Source: Candidatus Sulfopaludibacter sp. SbA3 (GTDB lineage: Bacteria > Acidobacteriota > Terriglobia > Bryobacterales > Bryobacteraceae). From it: 64,000 bases of DNA. The stretch spans positions 62,001 through 126,000 of the forward strand of contig CAMDCN010000006.1 in NCBI GenBank assembly GCA_945890485.1, in the 5' to 3' direction. The notes beneath the pieces were generated by a model. That model made no database searches, was not told the origin of the DNA, and saw nothing but the letters and a program-made list of their open reading frames with translations. Position 1 is the first letter of the stretch. Each line of letters starts with the position of its first letter. Position numbers and translations under genes: made by a program. Below are positions 33,278-43,720 of the stretch, in pieces.

Positions 33278-33754
33278 CTAGCCTTTGGGTTTAAAGTAGA
33301 ACACCATCGCCGCGCCGCCGGCCGTGATCACATAGCCGAGCCACAACAGCGGATTCACTTTCGTTTCGGGCGGGTGCAGGTACATCGTGAACAACACGTT
33401 GATCAGCGGTGCGCCGCCGAACACAATGGGCATCACGTAGTTCGGCACGCCGCCATTGCGGAAGGCGAAGATGATGCAGATGGCGCCGATCGCCCCAAGC
33501 GCGCCGCCTAATGACGCATTGATCGTACCGGCACGGTCAAACGTTCCCATGCCGCCGCTCGACTGCAGTTGCAGCATCGGCACCAGCACCCCCAGCAGGA
33601 AGTAGGCCCCGCCGACGCAAAGTAGAGCCTTCATCGGGTTGCCCAGTTTTACCTGACCCGTATGCAAAATGGGGCCGTAAACTCCCCAGGCGAGCATGGC
33701 GCCGAGCGCGAAAAGCAACCAGAGCATACTGCGTTTTTTCTCCTTGGATGACAT
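33278..33754 (-). CDS. Small DMT-superfamily-like membrane protein, function unknown
   Basis: A 158-residue protein with four or five hydrophobic segments: LWLLFALGAMLAWGVYGPIL, MKALLCVGGAYFLLGVLVPM, GGALGAIGAICIIFAF, NYVMPIVFGGAPLINVLFTM and LWLGYVITAGGAAMVFYF. The pattern looks like half of an EamA/DMT transporter. I have no function for it. It converges with the PQQ-like propeller gene, stops 2 nt apart, and lies 20 nt downstream of the TonB receptor gene, so it may be the last gene of that transcript. Confidence 0.75.
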   Translation of the reverse strand: MSSKEKKRSMLWLLFALGAMLAWGVYGPILHTGQVKLGNPMKALLCVGGAYFLLGVLVPMLQLQSSGGMGTFDRAGTINASLGGALGAIGAICIIFAFRNGGVPNYVMPIVFGGAPLINVLFTMYLHPPETKVNPLLWLGYVITAGGAAMVFYFKPKG

Positions 33755-33774
33755 GGACCCTCGATTATCCCAGA

Positions 33775-36700
33775 TCAGAACTGCAGCCGGATCGCGAACT
33801 GAATCTGCCGCGAAGACGTCACCGTCGACCGGATGCGGCCGAAGCCACCCAGCGGACCGGTTGTCGTCGAAATCGCCAGCAGATTGGGCGGGGCGAAGTT
33901 CGTGTGATTGAACAGATTGAAGGATTCCGCGCGGAACTGAATCCGCGCATTTTCATTCCAGCCCCGCAGCGGGAAAGACTTCAGCGCCGCCAGGTCGAAC
34001 GTCTTCAGTCCGGGGCCAATGAACGTTCCCCGGCCCAGATTCCCTAACGTGCCAGGAGCCGAAAGGACAAAAGCCCTTGGATCGAAGTACTGATCCGGCC
34101 CGCCGAGCACGGCGCTTTGATGCGTATAGCCCGGCGCCATCGACGCCCGGTCCTGGCCCAGCCCCGGCCCCAGCGAAGGCGCCCAGCCAGAGCGAGAACG
34201 GTTGCCGCTGACGAACACGGTCAGCGGACTCCCCGAGCGGAAGTTGTTAATCCCGGCCAACTGCCAGTTCGCAAACGCCGCCTTCTGCCAGCCGGAAGCC
34301 GCGCGGGCGATTGGCAGGTCGTAAGTGAAGTTCACCACCCAGTTGTGCTTGGCGTGGTAGTCGGATAGACCTTTGTTGTAATTGAACCCTTCAAACTCGG
34401 GCATGGCCGAAGTCGTGCCGTTCGTGCCGTCAGAGAAGAAGGTCGATGCCTGCGTCGTATCAATGTTCCGCGCAAACGTGTACGAGCTCTGGAACTGCAA
34501 GTCGCGGCCGAGGCGCTTGCGAATCTCCAGAAGGCCGGCGTGATACCAGGAATTGCCGTCGCTCGATTTCAACTCGATCGTCGCCCAGTTCGGATTCCGC
34601 CGCGGCGCGCCAGCAGGGAAGAGCAGCGTCCCGTCCGCCTGCCGAACCGGCTCCACAATGTTCACGTCGTTCGAGCGAAGCAGGTGAATCCCCCGTGCCC
34701 CGGCGTACCCAAGCGTCGCCACAAAGCCGCCCGGCAACTGATGCTGCACGTTCAGGTTCCACTGCTGTACATAAGGGTTCTTCAGGTTGAACTCCACCGG
34801 CCGCACCGTGTTCCCAATTGCTCGCGCAAACGGGGGCACCGGGAAGGTCGGATTCACAATCAGGACGCGTGGTGTAGCCGGCGGGTTCGTCACGGTGACG
34901 ATCAGGTTCTGCTGGTTGTTCGTATTGAAGAACAGGCCGTACCCGCCGCGCAGCGAAGTCTTGCCGGTGCCGAAAACATCCCACGCAAAACCCAACCGCG
35001 GTGAAAAGTTCTTCTTCGTCGGATTGGCATAAAGCGGACCCGGAACCGTGACGGCGTCCGTGAACAGGTTCTTCATGTTTGAATCCCGGCCGTAGATATC
35101 TTCCGGCATGGTCGAGAACTCGTACCGCAGGCCTGGGTTCAGCGTAAACCGTGGCGTCACCTTCCACGAATCCTGCAAATAGAAACCCATTAGCGTGAAT
35201 CGCCAGTAGCGATCGAACGTGGCCGCCGGAGTCAAGCCCAGGAAGCGCGCCGGCCGGTTTTCAAGAAAGCTCCGAACATCGTTAAAGGCGAATGTCCCTA
35301 AGGAAAACGTCGGGTTCACCATGTTCATCTGATATCGCTCCGCCATCATGCCGGCCTTGATCAAATGGCTGCCGCGGGTGAGAGTCACTCCCGTGTCGAA
35401 GCTGAAGACATTTTGCGTTAGCCGCAGGTTGGCCGAACTTTGTGTGCCGAAGCGAGGCATGCCGCCGACGTCGATATTGCCGGTCGTGCCCCGGCCAGGG
35501 ACAAACTCCGCCAGCGGCGTCGCCGTGTTCGCCTCGATATTCTGACCAATCCGGGTCCGGCTGAACCCGCCGCGCACGTGGAACAAGGTCTGCGGCGAAA
35601 CGATGTGGCGATACTCCGTCGTCAGGAACTGATTCCGTGAAAGGAACTCCCGCGGAAACTGTGGAAAGTCGGTCGGTAGAACCTGCACCGCGTCGTCCCA
35701 CGTATGCCGGGCGAAGAACTGCCCGCGGGTGCCGACGTTGCGGTCGTAGCGGCCCTGCACAAAGTTCTGATCCACCGTCTGGTTGAAGCCGAAAATGTAG
35801 TCCGCCAATCCGCCCCCGCGCGAGGCGCCGTTCGGCCGCGGCATCTCGTTCAGGAAAGGCACAATCGCTGGATTCAACGTCACCGGGCCATTCGGCAGAA
35901 TTCCGGCGCGGGCATTATCGTCGGGGACAATGGAACTGATCGTGCGGCCCAGCCGGTCCCGTAAGCTTTCCACCGTGAAAAAGAAGAAATCCTTGTCCTT
36001 CCGCAGCGGGCCGCCAATGCTGCCGCCGAACTGGTTGCGCTTGAAATCGGGCCGCTTGGCCGGATCGAAGAAATTGCGCGCATCGAAATTGTCGTTGCGC
36101 AGAAAGTGGAACAGGCTGCCGTGCCAGGCATTCGTGCCGGATTTCGTAATCGCGTTGATCTGCCCGCCGCTATTGCGGCCGAACTCGGCGCTGTAGGTAT
36201 TCACCTCAACGCGGAACTCGCGGATCGCCTCAACGCCCAACACCGTCCCCGCCGCCGACCCCGCCGGGCCGTTCGTCATATCGTTCTGCGGCGTGCCGTC
36301 AATCAGGTACACATTCGAACGCGGATCCTGCCCGTTAATCGAAGTCCCCAGTCCATGGGCGACTACCGATCCGCCGTCGCGATGCGGATACGCGACCACG
36401 CCCGGCTGCAGCAGTGCCAGATCCGTATAATTGCGTCCGTTCAGCGGCAAGTCTCTGATCGCGGACCCGCCTACCAGATACCCCAGTTCTGAAGTCGAAG
36501 TGTTCACCTGCGATGCCGAGGCGTTTACGGTCATCTCCTGGTCCACCGCGCCAACCTCCAGGGTCACATCGATCGTCGCCGACTCGTTTACCGACAGCTC
36601 GATGCCACGGCGCACCATCGGCCGGAAACCCTTGGCCGTAATGCGAACTTCCACCTCCCCGACTGGAATCGCTGGAATACGAAACAAACCCACGCTATTC

Positions 36701-36870
36701 GTCAACACCTGCCGGACTAATCCGGTGGCGGTCTGAATGACCGACACTTCGGCCCCTTGCACGATGCCACCACTGGGATCGTGAATCGTACCGTTCAGCG
36801 TCGCGGTGGTTTGGCCGTAGGCCACAGCAAATAAAGAAAGAAGGATTCCGGTCGTACGAGCCAACTGCAA
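33775..36870 (-). CDS. Oar-like TonB-dependent receptor with carboxypeptidase-regulatory domain
   Basis: A 1031-residue outer-membrane protein. Signal peptide 1-19; an N-terminal carboxypeptidase-D regulatory-like Ig domain (~22-105: ATLNGTIHDPSGGIVQGAEV ... GLFRIPAIPVGEVEVRITAK); a plug domain (~110-240, RDLPLNGRNYTDLALLQPGV) and a large beta-barrel ending in a C-terminal Phe (RLQF), the BamA recognition end. Such receptors are strongly expanded in Solibacter-type acidobacteria and are thought to take up glycans or peptides, though ligands are unknown. The nearest upstream gene on this strand is the membrane protein at 36919. Confidence 0.92.
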   Translation of the reverse strand: MQLARTTGILLSLFAVAYGQTTATLNGTIHDPSGGIVQGAEVSVIQTATGLVRQVLTNSVGLFRIPAIPVGEVEVRITAKGFRPMVRRGIELSVNESATIDVTLEVGAVDQEMTVNASASQVNTSTSELGYLVGGSAIRDLPLNGRNYTDLALLQPGVVAYPHRDGGSVVAHGLGTSINGQDPRSNVYLIDGTPQNDMTNGPAGSAAGTVLGVEAIREFRVEVNTYSAEFGRNSGGQINAITKSGTNAWHGSLFHFLRNDNFDARNFFDPAKRPDFKRNQFGGSIGGPLRKDKDFFFFTVESLRDRLGRTISSIVPDDNARAGILPNGPVTLNPAIVPFLNEMPRPNGASRGGGLADYIFGFNQTVDQNFVQGRYDRNVGTRGQFFARHTWDDAVQVLPTDFPQFPREFLSRNQFLTTEYRHIVSPQTLFHVRGGFSRTRIGQNIEANTATPLAEFVPGRGTTGNIDVGGMPRFGTQSSANLRLTQNVFSFDTGVTLTRGSHLIKAGMMAERYQMNMVNPTFSLGTFAFNDVRSFLENRPARFLGLTPAATFDRYWRFTLMGFYLQDSWKVTPRFTLNPGLRYEFSTMPEDIYGRDSNMKNLFTDAVTVPGPLYANPTKKNFSPRLGFAWDVFGTGKTSLRGGYGLFFNTNNQQNLIVTVTNPPATPRVLIVNPTFPVPPFARAIGNTVRPVEFNLKNPYVQQWNLNVQHQLPGGFVATLGYAGARGIHLLRSNDVNIVEPVRQADGTLLFPAGAPRRNPNWATIELKSSDGNSWYHAGLLEIRKRLGRDLQFQSSYTFARNIDTTQASTFFSDGTNGTTSAMPEFEGFNYNKGLSDYHAKHNWVVNFTYDLPIARAASGWQKAAFANWQLAGINNFRSGSPLTVFVSGNRSRSGWAPSLGPGLGQDRASMAPGYTHQSAVLGGPDQYFDPRAFVLSAPGTLGNLGRGTFIGPGLKTFDLAALKSFPLRGWNENARIQFRAESFNLFNHTNFAPPNLLAISTTTGPLGGFGRIRSTVTSSRQIQFAIRLQF

Positions 36871-36918
36871 TGATTCACCTCAATGACTTAGGGTATCAAA
36901 GCGACCGGCCCCAACCCC

Positions 36919-37452
36919 TCACTTTTCCGAGAACTTTGCCAGCACCGCACCACCCAATGTCCACGCCACCCACGTATCAACTACGTCGACCATCGTATAG
37001 TGCAGCGACTGGCTCATCCAGATCCAATTGTTCAGGTTCGTGAACAGACCCATCGCCAAGCCAATCAGGGAGACGAAGATCAGGCGGGGAAGGTAACCGC
37101 GCAATTCCGTCATTCCCATCAGAATGACCAGGATGGCCGCCACGGCAATGTCGAGCAAAATCCCGCGGATGAACATGTCCGGCGACATCATCTGCCCACC
37201 CACCGCTTTATAGTTGATAGTCGCCACCGGGCCGGCCGCATAGCGATCGGCGATCGTATTCGGGTCGGTACCCTGATTCGGGAGCATGTAAACGCCGTCC
37301 TGGGGCAGGTTGGCCCGCAGCACCGCCCCCACCGCAGCCTCGTCCTTTACCGACAGCAGCGCGGCATTGTGGAACGGCAGGGCGACCCAGGAGGTGCCTT
37401 GCCAGACAAAAACGGCCAGTGCGGCCAGCAACGTGAAAAGGATGCGTCTCAT
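36919..37452 (-). CDS. Uncharacterised four-helix membrane protein
   Basis: A 177-residue protein. After an N-terminal helix (RRILFTLLAALAVFVWQGTS) comes a ~75-residue extracytoplasmic part with LRANLPQDGVYMLPNQGTDP, then three more helices. WVALPFHNAALLSVKDEAAV resembles the conserved start of a small bacterial membrane family, but I do not know its function. I chose ATG 37452 because the upstream extension is not hydrophobic. It is divergent from the propeller gene at 37522 and 48 nt upstream of the TonB receptor. Confidence 0.65.
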   Translation of the reverse strand: MRRILFTLLAALAVFVWQGTSWVALPFHNAALLSVKDEAAVGAVLRANLPQDGVYMLPNQGTDPNTIADRYAAGPVATINYKAVGGQMMSPDMFIRGILLDIAVAAILVILMGMTELRGYLPRLIFVSLIGLAMGLFTNLNNWIWMSQSLHYTMVDVVDTWVAWTLGGAVLAKFSEK

Positions 37453-37521
37453 GGTGCGAAAAAGTCTACGCGAATTCGCCGCCGGGCGCATGCCCCCCGC
37501 CAAACCCAATACACTATTGCC

Positions 37522-38784
37522 ATGCGCTGGCTTCTGGGACTGATGGCGATAACACTCTGGGCCGATAACTGGCCGGCATGGCGCGGGCCGACTGCCAACG
37601 GCATCTCCGCCGAGAAAGGCTTTCCCTCCGAATGGTCAGCGACGAAGAACGTCGCCTGGAAGACGCCCATTCCCGGCCGCGGCCGCAGTTCCCCCATCGT
37701 CTGGGGCGACCGCATCTTCCTCACCGCCGACATCGACGGCGATGTGATTCCTGGCGCCAAACCGCCCATCCACCTGCTCGACGGCAAAGAGTTCCTCCAC
37801 CCCGATAGCCAAGGCGCCAACCGCGCCCACCAGCTCGTTCTTCTCTCGCTCGACCGCAAAACCGGCCGCATCTTGTGGCAGAAAACCGCCCACTCCGGTC
37901 AGGTCTACGACGATCGCCACAAAGCCGGCAGCTACGCCGCCCCCACCCCCACTACCGATGGCCGGTCCGTCTTCGCCTACTTTGGCTCGGAAGGCCTCTT
38001 CGCCTACGACTACGACGGCAAGCTGCTCTGGAAGTTTAGCCCCGGTCCCATCAAAACCATCGGCATGGGCCACGGCACCTCGCCCATTCTCGCTGGCGAC
38101 CGCATCCTTCTCCAGTGCGATAACGCCGACGAAAAGAAGTCCTTCCTCATCGCCCTCAACAAGAAAACCGGGAAACCCCTCTGGCGCGTCGACCGCCCCG
38201 TGAACATCACCTGGAACACCCCGCTCCTCGTCAATGGCGCCCTCATCACCGCGGCCACCGAAAAGGTGATCGCCTACGACCTCAAGACCGGCAAGGAACT
38301 CTGGGAGGCGCCCGGCATCAAGGGCAACGCTGTGCCTAGCCCCGTCAGCGGCAACGGCATCGCCGTCGTTTCCGCCGGCTACCCCGACAAGTACGCCTAC
38401 GCGGTCGGCCCCGGCGGCAAAGTCCTCTGGACGTACGCCAAAGGAACCGCCTATGTCCCCTCGCCAATTTTCTACGGGCTCCACGTCTACCTGATGACCG
38501 ACAAGGGCCTGCTCACCTGCATCGACGCCAAGAGCGGCGGCGTCCTCTATGAAGGCAAGCGCCCGCCCGTCCCCGCGACTTTCCTTTCCTCGCCTGTTGC
38601 GTATGATGGAAAGATTCTAATCATCAGTGAAGATGGAGACTCCTTCGTGATTCAAGCCGGACCGGACCACAAAGTCCTCGCCACCAACTCGATCGGCGAG
38701 CCCGTCCTGTCGTCCCCGGCGCTTTCGAGCGGCATGATCTTCGTGCGCGGCAAGGACCATCTGTTCGCCATCGCCACGCCATGA
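37522..38784 (+). CDS. Secreted PQQ-like beta-propeller protein (second copy)
   Basis: A 420-residue protein with signal peptide 1-14. It starts [20 protein letters not shown], nearly the same pattern as the protein at 32025, and has blades ALLW-type: [47 protein letters not shown] and [11 protein letters not shown]. The two are paralogues. Its stop overlaps a DUF3311 gene by ATGA, so it is co-transcribed with a sodium:solute symporter pair; this suggests a role in extracellular processing of the transported substrate, but that is inference. Confidence 0.85.
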   Translation: MRWLLGLMAITLWADNWPAWRGPTANGISAEKGFPSEWSATKNVAWKTPIPGRGRSSPIVWGDRIFLTADIDGDVIPGAKPPIHLLDGKEFLHPDSQGANRAHQLVLLSLDRKTGRILWQKTAHSGQVYDDRHKAGSYAAPTPTTDGRSVFAYFGSEGLFAYDYDGKLLWKFSPGPIKTIGMGHGTSPILAGDRILLQCDNADEKKSFLIALNKKTGKPLWRVDRPVNITWNTPLLVNGALITAATEKVIAYDLKTGKELWEAPGIKGNAVPSPVSGNGIAVVSAGYPDKYAYAVGPGGKVLWTYAKGTAYVPSPIFYGLHVYLMTDKGLLTCIDAKSGGVLYEGKRPPVPATFLSSPVAYDGKILIISEDGDSFVIQAGPDHKVLATNSIGEPVLSSPALSSGMIFVRGKDHLFAIATP

Positions 38785-38987
38785 AGATTGCTCTTGTCGT
38801 GATCTCCATTGCTGCCTTCTACGTCCTCCATCACGATTGGTGGAACTGGTCGGCCGCCCGGCCGCTCGCCTTCGGCTTCCTCCCCGTCGGTCTCTGGTAT
38901 CACGCCCTCTACACCGTCGCCGCCGCGTTTCTGATGGCGGCCCTCGTCCGCTGGTGCTGGCCCTCCGGCTTGGAGCGCGACGAATGA
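38781..38987 (+). CDS. DUF3311-like small membrane subunit of an SSS symporter
   Basis: A 68-residue protein with two helices ([36 protein letters not shown]). Small two-helix proteins of this kind usually precede sodium:solute symporters, as YhdT-like or DUF3311 partners. It overlaps both neighbours by ATGA. Its high aromatic content and the P-x-G-L-W-Y-H motif fit DUF3311. Confidence 0.8.
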   Translation: MKIALVVISIAAFYVLHHDWWNWSAARPLAFGFLPVGLWYHALYTVAAAFLMAALVRWCWPSGLERDE

Positions 38988-40483
38988 TTCCCGCTCTCTT
39001 CGTCCTGGCCTATCTGGCCATCGTTCTCTACATCGGTATCTTCGCCTTCCGCCGTTCGAGCGGCCAATCCGAAGACTTCTTCCTCGCCGGCCGCTCGCTT
39101 GGGCCCTGGGTATTTCTGCTTAGCCTGTTCGGCTCCCACATGACGGCGTTCGCGATTCTTGGCTCCAGCGGCCACGCGTTCAATTTCGGCATAGTCACCT
39201 ATGGCCTCATGGCCTCCAGTTCCGCCCTCGTCGTGCCGCTCTGCCTGCTCTTCCTCGGCACCCGTCTCTGGTCCGTCGGCAAGCGCTTCGGGCTCATCAC
39301 CCCCGTGCAGATCTTCCGCGACCGCTGGGAGTGTGGCCACATCGGTACGCTCATCTTCTTCTTGCAAGCGGCCCTGCTCGTGCCGTACATCATCATCGGC
39401 GTCATGGGTGGCGGCACCACGCTCAGCGTCATCAGCGGCGGCTTCATCCCCTTCTGGCTCGGCGGCCTGATCGTGGCTTTGGTCGTCATGAGCTACGTCT
39501 TCTTCGGCGGCATGCGCGGCACCGCCTGGGTCAATACTTTCCAGACCGTGCTCTTCCTCAGCTTCGGCGCCATCGCCGTTACGTTGATCAGTCAAGGCAT
39601 GGGCGGCTTCTCCGCTGTCACCGAACGCCTGCTCAACAACCCCAACACCGCCAGCCTCCTCACTCGCGAAAAGTTCTCGCTCACCACTTTCCTCGGCTAT
39701 ACATTTAACCCGCTATCCGCCATCGCCTTCCCCCACATCGCCATCTTCTGCCTCACCGCCCGCAAGGTCACTCAGTTCAAACGCACGGTGATCTTCTATC
39801 CCATCTGCCTCCTCCTCATCTGGCTCCCCTGCGTCTATCTCGGCGTCGCCGCCAACCAAGCCACTGACATCCCCGCGATCGAAGCCAAAATCGAAGCCAA
39901 GGCCGCCACCGGCCGTCCCGTTCCTGGCGACGACGTGATGCTTCAACTCCTTGGCCGCTACGCCCCCGTCTGGGTCGCCGGCCTCCTCGGTGCCGGAATC
40001 ATGGCCGCCGTCATGGCCAGCGACTCGCAGATTCTCGCGCTCTCGACGATGTTCACAGAAGACATCTTCGCCTTCTACGGCGGCAAGGACAGGTTCGGCG
40101 AGAAGGCGCAAATTGGCACCGGCCGCTTGTTCGTCGTCCTCGTCACGGCCTTCGCCTACTTCACCGCACTCAACGCCAAGGTTGCCATCTTCGACCTCGC
40201 CGTCCAATACGCCTTCGCCGGCTACGCCGCCATGGCCCCGCTCTTCGTCGCCGCTCTCTGCTGGCGCGGATCCACGAAATGGGGCGCGCTCGCCTCCACG
40301 CTCTTCATTGCGGGTTCCACCTTCGCGCTGTATCTACTTCCCCGCGGCTACACAATTCTCGGCTTCGCCCCCGTCGTCCCAATGACGCTCATCTCGGCCG
40401 CGCTCGTCTGGGGCGTGTCCCTGTTAACACCGAAGCCGTCCACTGAAACAATCAACCGATACTTCCCTTTGTCCTCTGTATAA
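38984..40483 (+). CDS. Sodium:solute symporter (SSS family)
   Basis: A 499-residue carrier with about 13 helices. Family features: [25 protein letters not shown] near the N-terminus (an R-S-x-S-x-x-D-F-x-L-A-G-R block), [16 protein letters not shown], the SSS signature [20 protein letters not shown], and [20 protein letters not shown]. The ATG at 38984 overlaps the DUF3311 stop. Substrate cannot be read from sequence; a monocarboxylate or sugar acid is plausible given the neighbouring MFS sugar-acid-type carrier. Confidence 0.9.
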   Translation: MIPALFVLAYLAIVLYIGIFAFRRSSGQSEDFFLAGRSLGPWVFLLSLFGSHMTAFAILGSSGHAFNFGIVTYGLMASSSALVVPLCLLFLGTRLWSVGKRFGLITPVQIFRDRWECGHIGTLIFFLQAALLVPYIIIGVMGGGTTLSVISGGFIPFWLGGLIVALVVMSYVFFGGMRGTAWVNTFQTVLFLSFGAIAVTLISQGMGGFSAVTERLLNNPNTASLLTREKFSLTTFLGYTFNPLSAIAFPHIAIFCLTARKVTQFKRTVIFYPICLLLIWLPCVYLGVAANQATDIPAIEAKIEAKAATGRPVPGDDVMLQLLGRYAPVWVAGLLGAGIMAAVMASDSQILALSTMFTEDIFAFYGGKDRFGEKAQIGTGRLFVVLVTAFAYFTALNAKVAIFDLAVQYAFAGYAAMAPLFVAALCWRGSTKWGALASTLFIAGSTFALYLLPRGYTILGFAPVVPMTLISAALVWGVSLLTPKPSTETINRYFPLSSV

Positions 40484-40485
40484 TC

Positions 40486-41814
40486 ATGCCCATGCCTCCA
40501 CCCAATAAGCTCACGCCCATCCAGTGGTTGATTTGTGCCGTCGCCGCCCTGGGCTTTGCTTTCGACATCTACGAACTCCTCGTCCTGCCCCTCATCGCCG
40601 GCCCCGCGCTCGCCGAACTCGGCGGGCTGAAACCCGGCACCCCGGAGTTCAACAGTTGGACGGGCATGCTCTTTTTCGTCCCCGCCTTCGCCGGTGGCAT
40701 CTTTGGCATGGTCGGCGGCTATCTCACGGACCTTTGGGGCCGCCGCCGCGTCCTCGTCTGGAGTATTCTGCTCTACGCCGTCTCGGCCCTCGCCGCTGGC
40801 TTCGCTACCTCGCTTGAACAGCTCCTGTTCTTCCGCTGCACCACCTTCATCGGCGTCTGCGTTGAGTTTGTCGCCGCTGTCGCTTGGCTCGCCGAACTCT
40901 TCCCGGACGCCAAGCAGCGCGAAAACGTCCTCGGCTACACGCAGGCGTTCTCTTCCATCGGCGGCCTCCTCGTCACCGGCGCTTACTATCTCGCCGTTAC
41001 GTGGGCCCCCAATCTCCCCGCCATTCACGGCGGCCACGAAGCCTGGCGCTACACGCTCATTTCCGGCGTCCTCCCCGCCATCCCGCTCATGATCATTCGG
41101 CCCTTCCTTCCGGAATCGCCGCTGTGGGCGCAACATAAAGCCGCCGGTACGCTCCGCCGCCCCAGCTTTGCGGCGCTCTTCCAGCCGCAGTACAGCCGCA
41201 CCACCTGGGTCACCATGATCATGTACGCCGCCAGCTACGGCGCGGCTTTCGGCGCCATTCAGCACCTGCCCCGCATCGTCCCCGGCCTCGCCGAAGTCCT
41301 TCCCCTCGCCCGTCCGCTGCAGCAGAAGGTCGTCTCGAACGTCCAGTTCTTCCAGGAGATCGGCGGTCTCGTCGGCCGCGTCATTCTTGCTTACCTGGCC
41401 GTCCGCATCGTCGGCCGTCGCACCCTGCTTCGCGTCTTCCAGGTCCCCGGGCTCTTCCTCGTGCCGCTCGTCTTCTTCAACGCGATGGACGTATCAGTCG
41501 ACGTGCTGAAATGGGGCGTCTTCGCCGCCGGCCTGCTCACCGTCGCCCAGTTCAGCTTCTGGGGTAACTACCTGCCGCGCATGTATCCCACCCACCTCCG
41601 CGGTACCGGCGAAAGCTTCGCCGCCAACATCGGTGGCCGCATGCTCGGCACCTCCGCCGCCCTCATCACCACCACCCTGGCCAACTATACGCCCGGCGCC
41701 TCTCCCGCAGCCAAGCTCGCCGTCGCCGCGGGTTGCGTCGCCACCGCGGTCTACCTCATTGGCTTCGCCAGCAGCTTCTTCCTGCCAGAACCGCCCGAAA
41801 AACTGCCAGAATAG
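40486..41814 (+). CDS. MFS transporter (sugar/aromatic acid:H+ symporter type)
   Basis: A 442-residue 12-helix transporter. The D-x-Y-E motif in helix 1 (GFAFDIYELLVLPLIAG), the A-loop GGYLTDLWGRRRVL and the second A-like block FGGRI-type VRIVGRRTLLRVF place it in the metabolite:H+ symporter groups. The start is 2 nt after the SSS stop, so these genes form one operon with the propeller at 37522. It is followed by mtaB on the same strand. Confidence 0.88.
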   Translation: MPMPPPNKLTPIQWLICAVAALGFAFDIYELLVLPLIAGPALAELGGLKPGTPEFNSWTGMLFFVPAFAGGIFGMVGGYLTDLWGRRRVLVWSILLYAVSALAAGFATSLEQLLFFRCTTFIGVCVEFVAAVAWLAELFPDAKQRENVLGYTQAFSSIGGLLVTGAYYLAVTWAPNLPAIHGGHEAWRYTLISGVLPAIPLMIIRPFLPESPLWAQHKAAGTLRRPSFAALFQPQYSRTTWVTMIMYAASYGAAFGAIQHLPRIVPGLAEVLPLARPLQQKVVSNVQFFQEIGGLVGRVILAYLAVRIVGRRTLLRVFQVPGLFLVPLVFFNAMDVSVDVLKWGVFAAGLLTVAQFSFWGNYLPRMYPTHLRGTGESFAANIGGRMLGTSAALITTTLANYTPGASPAAKLAVAAGCVATAVYLIGFASSFFLPEPPEKLPE

Positions 41815-41818
41815 AGGA

Positions 41819-43114
41819 TTGCAGAAGTTTTTCGTTCACAATTTCGGATGCCGGGCCACGCAGGCCGACGGGGCCGCGCTTGAGTCTCTGCTCGAGCAAC
41901 GCGGACTCTCCTCGGCCAGTGAAGCCCGCACCGCCGACCTCGTCGTTCTCAACACCTGCACGGTCACGAGCAACGCCGACGACGATGTCCGCGCCATGGT
42001 CCGCCGCGTCAATCGCGAAAACCCCGCCGCGCAAATCCTCCTCACCGGCTGCTACGCCCAACGCGCCCCTGAAGAACTCGCGGCCCTCCCCGGTGTCACC
42101 TGGGTCGTTGGCAACTCCCACAAAACCCAAATCCCCGACATCGTCGCCGAATCCCTCACCCCCTTCCACGGCCAGATTCACGTCGGCGACATCTTCGCCC
42201 AACACGACTTTCTCTCCGCCCCCGTCGACGACGCCGCCGGAGACCGCGCCCGCCCCAACCTCAAGATTCAGGACGGCTGCAACAACCGCTGCTCGTTCTG
42301 CATCATTCCCTTCGTCCGCGGCCGCAGCCGCTCCATGCCCGCCGATCAGGTTATTGAACAGGTTCAACATCTCAGCCGTAGCTACCGCGAAGTCGTCCTC
42401 TCCGGTATCAATCTAGGCCGCTGGGGCAGGGAACCCGGCCAGACCATGCGCCTCGCCGGCCTCGTCCGCCGCATCCTCGACGAAACGCCCATCGAACGCA
42501 TCCGTCTCTCCTCCGTCGAGCCCATGGACTTCTCCGACGACCTGCTCCATTTGATGGCGGACTCCCCCCGCATCGCCCGCCACGTTCACGCCCCGCTCCA
42601 ATCCGGCTCCGACACCGTCCTCCGCCGCATGCACCGCAAGTACCGGCCGCGCCACTACGCCGACCGTGTCACCAAGGCCCGCACCCTCATGCCGGACGCC
42701 GCCATCGGCGCTGACGTCATGGTCGGCTTCCCTGGCGAAACCGACGCCGAGTTCGCCGAAACCTTCCGGTTCATCGACGAACTACCGTTCACCTACCTCC
42801 ACGTCTTCACCTACTCCGCCCGCCCCGGCACCCCCGCCGCCGACGCGCCGGCACAGGTCCCCATGCCCGTCCGCAAGGATCGCAACCGCCAGCTTCGCGA
42901 ACTCGCCGACCGCAAGAATCGGGCCTTCCGCCAGAGGTTCCTCGGCCAGTCGCTGTCGGTCGTCACCCTCGGCCAAGGCCACATGGCGCTATCGAGCAAC
43001 TACCTCAAAGTCGAGCTGCTCCAACCGGCGACCGACAACCTGCTTCTCAACGTCCCCATCGGCGCGTTGACGGACTCCGGCCTCCGCCAGTTCGATCCGC
43101 TTCGCGTGCTCTAA
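41819..43114 (+). CDS. mtaB: tRNA (N6-threonylcarbamoyl-A37) methylthiotransferase MtaB
   Basis: A 431-residue radical-SAM methylthiotransferase that adds a methylthio group to t6A37. The N-terminal UPF0004 domain opens QKFFVHNFGCRATQADGAA and carries cluster-ligand Cys at GCR, NTCTVTS and GCYAQ. The radical SAM motif is CNNRCSFCIIPFVRGRSRS, and a C-terminal TRAM domain follows. MtaB-type rather than MiaB is suggested by the N-F-G-C-R-x-T-Q-A-D start. No ATG fits: TTG at 41819 gives the conserved N-terminus, 4 nt after the MFS stop; the AGAGGA nearby is very close to it. It is convergent with recR. Confidence 0.88.
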   Translation: MQKFFVHNFGCRATQADGAALESLLEQRGLSSASEARTADLVVLNTCTVTSNADDDVRAMVRRVNRENPAAQILLTGCYAQRAPEELAALPGVTWVVGNSHKTQIPDIVAESLTPFHGQIHVGDIFAQHDFLSAPVDDAAGDRARPNLKIQDGCNNRCSFCIIPFVRGRSRSMPADQVIEQVQHLSRSYREVVLSGINLGRWGREPGQTMRLAGLVRRILDETPIERIRLSSVEPMDFSDDLLHLMADSPRIARHVHAPLQSGSDTVLRRMHRKYRPRHYADRVTKARTLMPDAAIGADVMVGFPGETDAEFAETFRFIDELPFTYLHVFTYSARPGTPAADAPAQVPMPVRKDRNRQLRELADRKNRAFRQRFLGQSLSVVTLGQGHMALSSNYLKVELLQPATDNLLLNVPIGALTDSGLRQFDPLRVL

Positions 43115-43714
43115 CTACATCTCCCGGCGGTTTTCCATCGACTTCGACATGCTGACTTCGTCCGCGTATTCGAGGTCGCTGCCCACCGGAATGCCCATCG
43201 CAATCCGCATCACCTTAATGCCGAGCGGCTTCAGCAAACGCGCCAAATAGGCCGCCGTCGCCTCACCCTCGACAGTCGGGTTGGTCGCGAGAATAATCTC
43301 TGTCACCACCCCATCGCTAAGCCGTTCGAGCAAACTCTTGATCCGTAACTGCTCCGGCCCAATCCCCCGCAGCGGCGAAATCGACCCGTGCAGCACATGG
43401 TAAAGCCCATCGAACGACCGCGTCACTTCGATCGGGATTATGTTCGGCGCCTCTTCGACGACGCAGATCACATGCTGATCCCGTGAATGGTTCGTGCAGT
43501 ACGGGCAAAGCTCGCTATCGCTGATGTTGTTGCAGATGCGGCACAACCCCAGCTTCTCTTTCACGTCGAGAATCGCCTGCGCCAACCGCTGCGCGTCGTC
43601 CATCGAGGCGCGCAGTACATAGAACGCAATCCGTTGAGCAGACTTCGCCCCCACGCCGGGCAAGCGCCGGAACTCATCCACTAAACGCGCGAGCGGTTCG
43701 GCAAGATCCGGCAT
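43115..43714 (-). CDS. recR: Recombination mediator protein RecR
   Basis: A 199-residue protein of typical RecR length. Helix-hairpin-helix at [17 protein letters not shown], zinc finger C-R-I-C...C-P-Y-C (~58-72) and Toprim domain with [17 protein letters not shown] and [20 protein letters not shown]. RecR with RecF/RecO loads RecA onto SSB-coated gaps. It forms the conserved block dnaX-ybaB-recR, with 6 nt to ybaB. Confidence 0.97.
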   Translation of the reverse strand: MPDLAEPLARLVDEFRRLPGVGAKSAQRIAFYVLRASMDDAQRLAQAILDVKEKLGLCRICNNISDSELCPYCTNHSRDQHVICVVEEAPNIIPIEVTRSFDGLYHVLHGSISPLRGIGPEQLRIKSLLERLSDGVVTEIILATNPTVEGEATAAYLARLLKPLGIKVMRIAMGIPVGSDLEYADEVSMSKSMENRREM

Positions 43715-43720
43715 GGCAGT

